Source: Kribbella jejuensis
GTDB taxonomy: Bacteria; Actinomycetota; Actinomycetes; Propionibacteriales; Kribbellaceae
Reading direction: 5' to 3'
Assembly: GCF_006715085.1 (NCBI RefSeq)
Contig: NZ_VFMM01000001.1
Span: 2,666,001 to 2,730,000 of the forward strand
Length of the DNA: 64,000 nt
Shown in pieces: positions 1 to 7,378 of the stretch; positions within the stretch are counted from its first letter, which is position 1; each line of letters starts with the position of its first letter. A model generated the notes under the pieces. The model ran no database searches and was not told where the DNA came from. It saw only the letters and a list, made by a program, of their open reading frames with translations. A program made the translations under genes and the position numbers.

Positions 1-470
1 GGAACGCGGACGGTACGCCGAACCTCGGCCGCCCGCTCGCCGCCGGCGCGACCCAGAACCTGCCGTCGGGTGACCCCGGTTCGTCGAACTACTGGATCAA
101 CGACACCGACGCCGCGGTCTCCTACACCGGCGCGTGGAGCTCGGGATCCGGCTGCGGGAACCAGTGCTTCTGGGGCAACGACCATTGGAGCTGGGAACCG
201 AACGCGACCGCCACGATCAGCTTCACCGGCACCCGCGTCGCCCTGCTCAGCGTCGTCGACACCGGCAACGGCATCGCCGCCATCTCCGTCGACGGCGGCG
301 CCGAACAACGCGTCGACTACTACAGTTCGATCCGCGTCGGCGAACAACTCATGTACATCAGCCCGACCCTGCCGCCAGGCCCGCACACCGTCCGGGTGCG
401 CGTGACCGGCGACAAGAACCCGGCCTCCACCAGCGCCGTCATCAGCCTGGACCGCATCGAGGTGTACTAG
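1..470 (+). CDS. C-terminal part of a secreted carbohydrate-binding protein
   Basis: The gene enters from the left edge, so only about 155 C-terminal residues are visible, read in frame from base 3 to the TAG at 468-470. They form a compact beta-rich module with many Trp, Tyr, Gly and Asn residues, two close cysteines (GCGNQC) and a GIAAISVDGG stretch. This resembles the galactose-binding-like modules at the C-terminus of secreted actinobacterial glycosidases. The catalytic part, if any, lies outside the window. The gene converges on a sugar ABC importer, which fits an extracellular enzyme feeding it, but that link is inference. The last four bases, CTAG, also encode the stop of the opposing permease gene. 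Confidence 0.7.
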   Translation, partial: NADGTPNLGRPLAAGATQNLPSGDPGSSNYWINDTDAAVSYTGAWSSGSGCGNQCFWGNDHWSWEPNATATISFTGTRVALLSVVDTGNGIAAISVDGGAEQRVDYYSSIRVGEQLMYISPTLPPGPHTVRVRVTGDKNPASTSAVISLDRIEVY

Positions 471-1288
471 CCCTTCAGGCCGGAGGCGAAGCCGCGGATT
501 ACGTAGCGTTGGAGGAAGAGGAACAGTAGGAGGATCGGCAAGGCCGCGAGGATCAGGCCTGCCGCGACGAGGCCGTAGTTCGAGGTGTATTGGTTGACGA
601 AGGCAAACACTCGGACCGGGACGGTCTCGTGGCCGGAGCCGCCGAGGTAGAGCAGCGGGGTGAAGAAGTCGTTCCAGATCTGTACGGCGTTGAGGATCAG
701 CACCGTGCCGGTGATCGGCCGCAGCAGCGGGAAGATCACGTGCGCGAACGCCTGCAGGTGCGAGGCTCCGTCGATCAGCGCGGCGTTCGTGTAGTCGGCC
801 GGCAGCGAGCGGATGAAGCCGGTGTAGAGGAAGACCGTGAACGGCAGCTGGATCCCGGTGTAGAAGATGATCATGCCCTGGTACGTCCCGAGCAGGCCGA
901 GGTTGTCGACGAGCTGGTACAGCGGGATCATCCCGAGCTGGAACGGCAGGATGATGCCGACCAGGAACAGGATGTAGAGGCTGTAGCTCAGCCGCGTCGC
1001 CGTACGCGCGAGGAAGTACGCCGCCAGCGACCCGAGCGCGATCAGCAGCAACACGCTGACGACCGTGATCAACGTGCTGTTCAGCAAGGCCGATCCGAGC
1101 CCGGCTTCGCGCCACGCCTCGCCGAAGGCGCCGACGCTCGGTGGCGACGGCAGCGAGAGCGGCCTGTTCGCGATCTGCTGCGGATCCTTGAACGCCAGCG
1201 TGACCAGGACGTACACCGGGAACAGGAAGCCGATCGCGACGACGATCATCACGACCTCGAGCAGGAACGTCCGCGGACGGTACTTCAT
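467..1288 (-). CDS. Carbohydrate ABC transporter permease, CUT1 (MalG-like)
   Basis: A 273-residue inner-membrane permease with about six hydrophobic segments and the cytoplasmic EAA loop (DGASHLQAF followed by FPLLRP) that docks on the ATPase. The C-terminal RYVIRGFASGLKG is typical of MalG/YcjP-type subunits. The ATG at 1286-1288 overlaps the stop of the upstream permease by four bases (ATGA), so I chose it over longer in-frame extensions into that gene. It is the last gene of a binding protein-permease-permease operon. No ATPase is encoded beside it, which is common for actinobacterial CUT1 systems that share one MsiK-type ATPase. The sugar cannot be read from sequence. Confidence 0.93.
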   Translation of the reverse strand: MKYRPRTFLLEVVMIVVAIGFLFPVYVLVTLAFKDPQQIANRPLSLPSPPSVGAFGEAWREAGLGSALLNSTLITVVSVLLLIALGSLAAYFLARTATRLSYSLYILFLVGIILPFQLGMIPLYQLVDNLGLLGTYQGMIIFYTGIQLPFTVFLYTGFIRSLPADYTNAALIDGASHLQAFAHVIFPLLRPITGTVLILNAVQIWNDFFTPLLYLGGSGHETVPVRVFAFVNQYTSNYGLVAAGLILAALPILLLFLFLQRYVIRGFASGLKG

Positions 1289-2211
1289 GCCGTCGTCTCC
1301 CTCGACCTCAGGTACCCGATCTGCACGAACGACACCGCCGCGACGAAGATCGCCAGCACCAGCGCGACCGCCGTACTGTAGCCGAACTTCCCGTACACGA
1401 ACGCCTGTTTGTACAGCACTGTCGACAACGTGTCGGTCGCGTACCCGGGGCCGCCGTTCGTCATCGCGATGATCTGTGTGAACAGCGTCAGCCCGCCGAC
1501 CGTCGACAGCATCACGTTGATCGTGACAGCCGGCGCGAGCAGCGGCCAGGTGATGTGCCGGAACCGCGCGACCGTCCCAGCACCGTCGACCATCGCGGAC
1601 TCGTGCAGCTCGGCCGGCACGCCCTCGAGTCCCGCCAGGAAGATCACCATCGAGTACCCGGCGCACTGCCAGATCACCGTGAACGCGACCGACCACAACG
1701 CGATCGACGGATTACCCAACCAGTCCTGCCGCAACGAACCGAGACCCAACGCACCGAGCGCCGCGTTCAGCCCCGCGTCCGGCGCCGGGTTGTAAACGAA
1801 CTTCCAGAGAAACGCGACCATCACCGGACTGACCACAACCGGCGCGAAGAACACCAGCCGCAACAACATCCGGCTCTTGATCTGAGTATGCACACCGAGC
1901 GCCAGCAGCAGCCCGATCCCGTTCTGCACAACGACAATCGCCACCGTCAGCAACAAGGTGTTGCGCAAGGCCCCCAGCGCCTGGTCGTCCTGGAACAACG
2001 CCTTGAAGTTGGCCAAGCCGACGAACGACTTGGCATTCCCCACTCCCGACCAGTCGGTGAACGCCGATCCCGCACCCGCGATACTCGGATACAGCACCAC
2101 CAACGCATAAACCACCACCGCCGGCACCGCAAACCACCACGGCGGCACTATCCCCCCGCGTCGCCGGATCCGCTTGGCCGCTACCCGCACATCCACCGCT
2201 GAAGCCGTCAT
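1285..2211 (-). CDS. Carbohydrate ABC transporter permease, CUT1 (MalF-like)
   Basis: A 308-residue membrane protein with six predicted transmembrane helices and an EAA loop near residues 205-225 (ESAMVDGAG then WPLLAP). It is the first of two permeases forming the channel of a sugar importer. The short basic N-terminus (AAKRIRRRGG) before the first helix is usual for this subunit. Its ATG overlaps the binding-protein stop by four bases and its own stop overlaps the next start in the same way, so all three genes are likely translationally coupled. The substrate is unknown; the neighbouring carbohydrate-binding protein suggests an oligosaccharide. Confidence 0.93.
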   Translation of the reverse strand: MTASAVDVRVAAKRIRRRGGIVPPWWFAVPAVVVYALVVLYPSIAGAGSAFTDWSGVGNAKSFVGLANFKALFQDDQALGALRNTLLLTVAIVVVQNGIGLLLALGVHTQIKSRMLLRLVFFAPVVVSPVMVAFLWKFVYNPAPDAGLNAALGALGLGSLRQDWLGNPSIALWSVAFTVIWQCAGYSMVIFLAGLEGVPAELHESAMVDGAGTVARFRHITWPLLAPAVTINVMLSTVGGLTLFTQIIAMTNGGPGYATDTLSTVLYKQAFVYGKFGYSTAVALVLAIFVAAVSFVQIGYLRSRETTA

Positions 2212-3503
2212 GCGCCCTTCCGATAGGCGTCGTCCATCTTTTTGAGAGCGTCCTGGACGGTGGTTTTGCCGCCGAGGAGTTGTTGTACTACGGCGAAGTG
2301 GGTGGGTTGTACTTCGGCGTTGGGCCAGCGTTGGTCCATGAAAGGTACTGCTTTGTTGGCCTTCAGGAGGGGGAGGAAGGAGGTCAGGGCGGGGTCGACC
2401 TTCGCGTCGCCGTAGAGCGGGACGCAGGAGACCGCTTCGGCCCAGGTGTTCAGGTTTTCCTGTTGGCCGCAGTAGTCGAGGAAGGACTTGGCCTGGTCGG
2501 CCTTCTTGGATTTCGCGCTGACCGCGATGCCGACCACCACGCCCGCCGGGATCCAGTTGTCGGCGGCAACATCCGTCGCCGGGAAGGGGAACATCGACAG
2601 GTCGTCGGGCGTCGTCGCGGCGGCCCGGAACGCCGACAGTACGGCGGACACCTGGACGGCCAGGCCGGCCTTACCAGTCGCCACCATCGAGGTCGCCTGC
2701 TCGTACGTCGTACCGTTCGGGTTGTCGTTGAAGTACCCCTTCTTCTGCAGTTCGAGGTACTTGTTCATCGCGTCGACCCAGCCGGAGTCCGCGAACGACG
2801 CCTGGCCCGCGGCCATCTTGTCGTCGAAGTCCGGCGTCTTCGAGTAGACCGTGCCGGGGACCAGCGCGTACGGGATCAGCTGGGTGATCCACGGCGTCTG
2901 CGCACCGAGGGCGATCGGGGTGATGCCCTTCTTCTTCAGCTTGTCGCAGACCTCGAGCAGCTCGGACCAGGTGGTCGGCGGCTGGACGCCGGCGGTCGCG
3001 AACGCCTTCTTGTTGTAGATCGCGCCGAGCATGCTGGAGCCCGGCGAGAAGATGTACGTCTTGCCGTCGTTCTGGAACGCGCCCTTGAACCCGGCCGGGA
3101 CCTTCTGCGTCCAGGACTGGCTGCTCAGGTCGGCGAGCAGCCCGGCCTTGCTGAGCTGGACCATCGACATCGCGCTGCCGTTGCCCGGATAGACCACATG
3201 GACGTCGGGAGCGTTGCCGCCGCCGAGCTGGGTCCGCAGCGCGGTCTGCACCTGGTCGGCGGGCGCGAACGACAGGTTGAAGTCGAACCCGGAGTGCGAA
3301 CTCTTGTACGAGTCCAGCACCTTGCGCAGGCCGGCCTCCTGGTCGCCGACGCCGATCACCTTCACCGTGCCGCCGCCGGACGACGAGCCGCTGCCGTTGC
3401 CACCACCGCAGGCCGCGAGGGCGCCGGCCGCCGCAGCGCTGAGGGTCGCACCGCCGGCCCACTGCAGGAGCCGCCTTCGGCTGACGGACCGATCGAGTGC
3501 CAT
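2208..3503 (-). CDS. Sugar ABC transporter substrate-binding lipoprotein
   Basis: A 431-residue extracellular solute-binding protein of family 1. The N-terminus carries a twin-arginine-like motif (SRRRLLQ), a hydrophobic stretch and a lipobox (ALAAC, Cys32) followed by a Gly/Ser linker, so the mature protein should be lipid-anchored outside the cell. The ATG at 3501-3503 was chosen because an AGGAGG-type ribosome site lies just upstream and the signal peptide begins there; the frame stays open further upstream but has no comparable site. It is the first gene of the importer operon and probably the most highly expressed. A perfect inverted repeat starts 31 bases upstream of its start codon. 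Confidence 0.93.
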   Translation of the reverse strand: MALDRSVSRRRLLQWAGGATLSAAAAGALAACGGGNGSGSSSGGGTVKVIGVGDQEAGLRKVLDSYKSSHSGFDFNLSFAPADQVQTALRTQLGGGNAPDVHVVYPGNGSAMSMVQLSKAGLLADLSSQSWTQKVPAGFKGAFQNDGKTYIFSPGSSMLGAIYNKKAFATAGVQPPTTWSELLEVCDKLKKKGITPIALGAQTPWITQLIPYALVPGTVYSKTPDFDDKMAAGQASFADSGWVDAMNKYLELQKKGYFNDNPNGTTYEQATSMVATGKAGLAVQVSAVLSAFRAAATTPDDLSMFPFPATDVAADNWIPAGVVVGIAVSAKSKKADQAKSFLDYCGQQENLNTWAEAVSCVPLYGDAKVDPALTSFLPLLKANKAVPFMDQRWPNAEVQPTHFAVVQQLLGGKTTVQDALKKMDDAYRKGA

Positions 3504-3534
3504 GGTTCCTCCTGAGATACCGGCCGAGCGTGTG

Positions 3535-3559
3535 AAGTAACCGCTAGATCGTGTTACTT
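3535..3559. promoter_or_regulatory. Candidate operator of the sugar importer operon
   Basis: A perfect inverted repeat with 7-base arms, AAGTAAC and GTTACTT, separated by 11 bases, lies just upstream of the binding-protein start. Position and symmetry suit a sugar-responsive repressor of the LacI, ROK or GntR type. No such regulator gene adjoins it here; the LacI-type gene at 15.2 kb is distant. The remainder of the non-coding stretch to 3786 holds only a doubtful 33-codon reading frame at 3692-3790. Confidence 0.5.
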
Positions 3560-3786
3560 TTGTCATCGGGACGCTACGGTTGGCCCGGGAGGGTGTCAAG
3601 ACCCTGTTGAAAGGATTCAGTCGATCCCGGTCCGAAAAGCCGTCCGCGAGCGTTTTGGCCCGGTGACTTGGTCGCCTGAGAAGATGACCCCGTGCCCGTG
3701 ACCGCCTCCCCGCATCGTGCCGGTGTGACGCCCGGTTACTTCTGCGCGCCGCGGCACTCCTCGTCGGCGTACGGATCGGTGCGGGC

Positions 3787-4509
3787 GTGAGACGAGTTCT
3801 TCTGATCGGCCTGCTGTTGCTTGCCTTGGCGCTCGGTGTCGGCGGCGGCTACTACACCGGCAACTACCTGGACAACCCGAAGCCGACGACAGCCGGCGTT
3901 GCCGACCCGCTGGGCGCAGTCTCTGCCTCCCCTACGCCGTCCCAGACGCCGTCCGAGCCACCACTCCCGGTGAAGACTCCCAGCCCGAGCAATCTGGACC
4001 CGCTGCAACCCGGGTTGGACTACGCGACCCGCACCTTCACCGTCCATCCCGAGCCGGACCAGGCGGTTCAACTCTCGCTCCAGATACCCCAGGGCTGGAG
4101 TTTGACCCGGGACTCGAAGCATCCCGACGAGGTCAAGTTCCTGGACGATCTCAGGCAACGCGCGGTGCGGGTCCAGTCCGTCGCGCAGGCCGAGCAGCAG
4201 ACACCGGCCGCCGCGATGGCCCAGCTCATCATCGACCTCAAGAAGAGCCAGGCCCCTGAGAACGACGTCCAGATCCAGTCACACACGACTGACACCATCG
4301 CCGGCGACGACGGCGGGACCCGGGCGGTCGCGACCCTGATCTACACGTATATCCCCGGCGACACCCTCCGCTACGTGATCGTCCGCTGGATCGCGGTCGA
4401 CGGCCTACTGGCCAACATCTCGATGAGCATCACCGGCATTCCCGCCGACGCCCCGGCCCTCGACGAGATCCTCCGGAAGACCTCGGCCTCGGTGAGTGAG
4501 ACCGGCTGA
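3787..4509 (+). CDS. Membrane-anchored protein with C-terminal PGW-type extracellular domain
   Basis: A 240-residue protein with an N-terminal hydrophobic helix (residues about 3-24) right after two arginines, a Pro/Ser/Thr-rich linker (about 45-75) and a globular C-terminal domain outside the membrane. That domain has a beta-strand pattern ending in IPQGW, then a RAVRVQS strand and a late IVRWIA strand. The same pattern occurs in the next gene, in the protein at 16.9 kb and, more weakly, in the kinase at 7.4-8.9 kb. It recalls PsbP/DUF1795-like small lipoproteins, but I do not recognise a named family. The GTG start is the first codon compatible with the hydrophobic helix. Function is unknown. 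Confidence 0.75.
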   Translation: MRRVLLIGLLLLALALGVGGGYYTGNYLDNPKPTTAGVADPLGAVSASPTPSQTPSEPPLPVKTPSPSNLDPLQPGLDYATRTFTVHPEPDQAVQLSLQIPQGWSLTRDSKHPDEVKFLDDLRQRAVRVQSVAQAEQQTPAAAMAQLIIDLKKSQAPENDVQIQSHTTDTIAGDDGGTRAVATLIYTYIPGDTLRYVIVRWIAVDGLLANISMSITGIPADAPALDEILRKTSASVSETG

Positions 4510-4596
4510 GCGGCTTTCACAGAATTGTTACCTCGCTGGTGCAACCTGAGCGGCAGCTGAGGTGTCTTTTGTTAGGGAGACCTGGGGAGGTGGGGC

Positions 4597-5322
4597 ATGG
4601 CGAGGACCGTCACCCGGCGTGCGATGCTCGGCGCCGGGCTGCTGACGCTTGCCGCCGTGGGAGGCGCCGGCGGGTACGGCGCGGGCTGGTTCCTGACCGC
4701 CGAGCCCAGCCTGGCCGGCACCGCGTCCCCACTGCCGATGGGTTCGATCGGTACGACGAGCGCGCCGTCACCGACCGCGACGCCGACGCCGCGCAAGATC
4801 ACGTACGACAACTCGCCGGCCCTTCACACGGATGATCTGAGCTACCGGACCCAGACGTTCACCGTGCAGAGCGTGGTCAAGTCACGGATCACAGTGCGCG
4901 TTCCGGACGGTTGGGGCTTCACCCAGCCGGATCCGCCGACGACAGGGCGATTCACCGATCCCACCGGCAAGCGATGGCTGCGGATCGAAGGCGGCTTCAC
5001 GATCAAGCGTGCACCGGCCGTGTCGATGCAGGCTCGGCTCGCCCAGTTGAGCATCCTGCCCGCCAACCAGATGTTCCACCTGCTCTCGCAGGACGTGGAG
5101 CAGAACTACGCCACGATCGCGTACACCTCGGTGCCGCCGACCGAGCAGGCACGCGAAGCCGTTCTGCGGTACACGATCGTGCGGTGGGTTGCCAATGAGA
5201 CCGGGAACTGTGCGGTGGAGATGAGTTCCACGGGGTTGCCGCAGGATCAGGACGCGTTGATGGATGTGCTGGAGCACGCCACCAAGAGCGTTCAACGGCG
5301 GGACAGCCCGCTCAACTCATAG
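4597..5322 (+). CDS. Exported protein, paralogue of the preceding gene
   Basis: A 241-residue protein with a twin-arginine-like N-terminus (TRRAMLGAG), one hydrophobic helix, a Ser/Thr/Pro linker (residues about 50-68) and a C-terminal domain with VRVPDGWGF, a WLRIEGG strand and a TIVRWVAN strand. The layout matches the gene before it and the exported protein at 16.9 kb, so these look like duplicated cell-surface proteins. The ATG at 4597 follows a purine-rich GGGAGG stretch. Its last six bases overlap the end of the opposing ArsR-type gene. No catalytic residues are evident; a ligand-binding or sensing role near the kinase is conceivable but inferred. Confidence 0.78.
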   Translation: MARTVTRRAMLGAGLLTLAAVGGAGGYGAGWFLTAEPSLAGTASPLPMGSIGTTSAPSPTATPTPRKITYDNSPALHTDDLSYRTQTFTVQSVVKSRITVRVPDGWGFTQPDPPTTGRFTDPTGKRWLRIEGGFTIKRAPAVSMQARLAQLSILPANQMFHLLSQDVEQNYATIAYTSVPPTEQAREAVLRYTIVRWVANETGNCAVEMSSTGLPQDQDALMDVLEHATKSVQRRDSPLNS

Positions 5323-6045
5323 GAGTTGCTCCAGCTCTTCGCGGCCTTTGTCCGAGAGGTAGACGGCTCGTTGGTGCGGGCGGCGGTGGAGCCAGTGGCG
5401 GTTCAGGAGGGACGTCGCGATTGCTGCGCCCAGCTGGCCAGCCAGGTGGTGGCGTTGTTCGCTCCAGTCGACGCAGAACCTCAGCAGCGGTCGTCGGGTT
5501 GGCTGGGTCGCCAGGTCTACTCCTAGTGCTTCGAAAACGCTTGTGGCGTTGGGACCTAGAGCGTAAGGACCGTCGGGGAGTTGCTGCGCCAGGGGATCGT
5601 CCGGGCGTCGTTCCGTGCCCTCGAGGCCGTCCGTGCGGATCAGGGCGCCGCGTCGTACGAGGCCTTCCAGTAGGGCCACGCCGAGCCGTCCGGCGAGGTG
5701 GTCGTAGCACGTGCGGGCTTCTCGGAGTGCTGCTGCGCGGGTGCTCTGGCGGAGGGACCTGATGGGCTCGGGCTTGGCCAGGCGAGCCAGGGCTTCCACT
5801 GCGGCGGCCACCGCGGGCCCGGCGAGTCCGTAGTACCTGTGGCGGCCGGAGCGTTCGACCGTGACAAGTCCGCCGTCCAGGAGCTTGTGGAGGTGTGCGC
5901 TGACGGTCTGGGGCGACACACCAGCTTCTGAGGCCAGTAGCGATGCAGGCAGGGATCTGCCGTCAGCCAATGCCATCAGGACCTTCGCCCTGGCAGGCTC
6001 GGCCATCAGTGCCGCTACACGGGCTACGTCAGCATCTCCGTCCAT
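5317..6045 (-). CDS. ArsR-type winged-helix transcriptional regulator
   Basis: A 242-residue regulator. Residues about 8-75 form an ArsR-like winged helix (AEPARAKVLMALADG, then SLLASEAGVSPQTVSAHLHKLLDGG and the wing ERSGRHRYY). The longer C-terminal part (about 100-242) contains a second winged-helix-like segment ending LSDKGREELEQLL, as in a known two-part subgroup of ArsR proteins. No clear metal-binding cysteine motif is seen, so the inducer is probably an organic compound. The ATG at 6043-6045 was chosen for the GGAGAC site upstream. It is divergent from an MFS exporter, with a perfect inverted repeat between them, which makes it the likely local repressor. Confidence 0.88.
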   Translation of the reverse strand: MDGDADVARVAALMAEPARAKVLMALADGRSLPASLLASEAGVSPQTVSAHLHKLLDGGLVTVERSGRHRYYGLAGPAVAAAVEALARLAKPEPIRSLRQSTRAAALREARTCYDHLAGRLGVALLEGLVRRGALIRTDGLEGTERRPDDPLAQQLPDGPYALGPNATSVFEALGVDLATQPTRRPLLRFCVDWSEQRHHLAGQLGAAIATSLLNRHWLHRRPHQRAVYLSDKGREELEQLL

Positions 6046-6065
6046 GTCTCCATGCTTGCACCGGC

Positions 6066-6089
6066 ACACTTCCATGCAGACCGAAGTGT
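6066..6089. promoter_or_regulatory. Candidate operator shared by ArsR-type gene and MFS gene
   Basis: The 65-base divergent intergenic region contains a perfect inverted repeat, ACACTTC and GAAGTGT, with a 10-base spacer. It sits about 20 bases from each start codon, well placed to control both genes. The likely binder is the adjacent ArsR-type protein; this is inferred from position. Confidence 0.6.
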
Positions 6090-6110
6090 TGTGATGGGAA
6101 CTTGGGAGAC

Positions 6111-7304
6111 ATGCTCCTTGCACTGCTGTGTGTCGGCATCTTCCTGATCCAGCTGGACGTCACCGTCGTCAACGTCGCCCTGCCAACGATCCGGGTCGAC
6201 CTCGCGACGAGTCTCGCGGGACAGCAGTGGGTCGTGGCGGCGTACATGATCGCGCTGGCTGTTCTGCTGCTGCCCTCGGGTGCGTTGGGCGACCGCATCG
6301 GCCACAGACGCGTACTGCTCACCGGACTCGGCGTCTTCGGCGCTGCGTCGCTCGCCTGCGGTACGGCGCCCAGCATCGAGCTACTGGTCGCTGCGCGAGC
6401 AGTACAAGGCATCGGCGCCGCCCTGCTCCTGCCAGGCACACTGGCCGTCATCACCGATCTGTACGTCGACAGCGCCGCAAGGGCACGCGCTGTGGGCATC
6501 TGGTCAGGCGCCGGCGCGCTGGCTTTGCCGTCTGGCCCGCTGCTCGGCGGTGCGCTGGTAGCGGGCCTCGGCTGGCGCGCGGTGTTCCTCATCAACCTGC
6601 CGATCATCGCCGTAGGACTCCCCCTCGCGTGGCGGCTCGTACCGCGACGCCAGGCCCATCAAGAACGCGCGCGGACCAGACTGCGGATCGGCAAGGACTT
6701 CGTCGGCGCCAACGTGATCGCAGGCCTGATGAACTTCGTCGGACTCGGCACGGTCCTCGTACTGACGCTCTACCTGCAGGAACACCTGTCCCAGAAGGCG
6801 TTCCGGGCCGGCCTGGAGCTCATCCCGCTCTTCCTTCCGCTGGCCGTACTGGGACCGATCTCCGGCCGCATCACCGCCCGCTCCGGTCCCCGCCTGCCCA
6901 TGTCGATCGGACTAGGACTCGGTGTCATCGGCTCGTTGTTCCTCCTGCGCGTCAACGACCACAGCGGCTACGCAGCCGTCGTACCGGTTCAGCTGGGCCT
7001 GGGAATCGGCATGGGTTTCCTCACCGCTGCTGTGGTGCACGCAGCGATCGCCGCCCTGCCGAAGGAACGCGCGGGCTTCGCCAGCGGCGTCAACAACACC
7101 AGCCGTCAGGCCGTCGGCGCGTTAGGCATCGGTGTGTACGGCGCCGTGGTCGGCCACGCGCACAGCTTCGTCAGCGGGCTGCACGTGCTCGGCTGGCTGG
7201 GCGGTGTTCTGTGGGCTGTTGCCCTGGGCATCACCTGGCTGACCGTGCAGGGAGGTCAGTCGACCGGCCAGATGGTGCGGAAGATGGTGGAGCGGAGCCG
7301 GTAG
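6111..7304 (+). CDS. MFS drug exporter, DHA2/QacA-like
   Basis: A 397-residue major facilitator protein. It opens with the helix LCVGIFLIQLDVTVVNVALP, where the DVTVVNVALP motif is typical of the DHA2 multidrug group, and motif A follows (GALGDRIGHRRVL). At just under 400 residues it resolves to about 12 helices, short for QacA-type 14-helix exporters. The ATG at 6111 has a GGGAG site directly upstream; the frame is open further back only because it runs antisense to the regulator. The divergent ArsR-type regulator and shared operator suggest efflux induced by its own substrate, probably an antibiotic or other toxic organic compound. Confidence 0.92.
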   Translation: MLLALLCVGIFLIQLDVTVVNVALPTIRVDLATSLAGQQWVVAAYMIALAVLLLPSGALGDRIGHRRVLLTGLGVFGAASLACGTAPSIELLVAARAVQGIGAALLLPGTLAVITDLYVDSAARARAVGIWSGAGALALPSGPLLGGALVAGLGWRAVFLINLPIIAVGLPLAWRLVPRRQAHQERARTRLRIGKDFVGANVIAGLMNFVGLGTVLVLTLYLQEHLSQKAFRAGLELIPLFLPLAVLGPISGRITARSGPRLPMSIGLGLGVIGSLFLLRVNDHSGYAAVVPVQLGLGIGMGFLTAAVVHAAIAALPKERAGFASGVNNTSRQAVGALGIGVYGAVVGHAHSFVSGLHVLGWLGGVLWAVALGITWLTVQGGQSTGQMVRKMVERSR

Positions 7305-7378
7305 AAGCTGCGGCGTACGGACTGGAGCAGCGCCGGCGACGGCCGGAGCCGCTCGGACGGGAGACGCATGGGGACTTC

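Noticed and set aside
590..1381. Long open frame antisense to the MalG/MalF-like permeases
   Set aside because: Extremely rich in Arg, Glu, Asp and Gln as expected for the complement of a GC-rich membrane-protein gene; no ribosome site or known motif.
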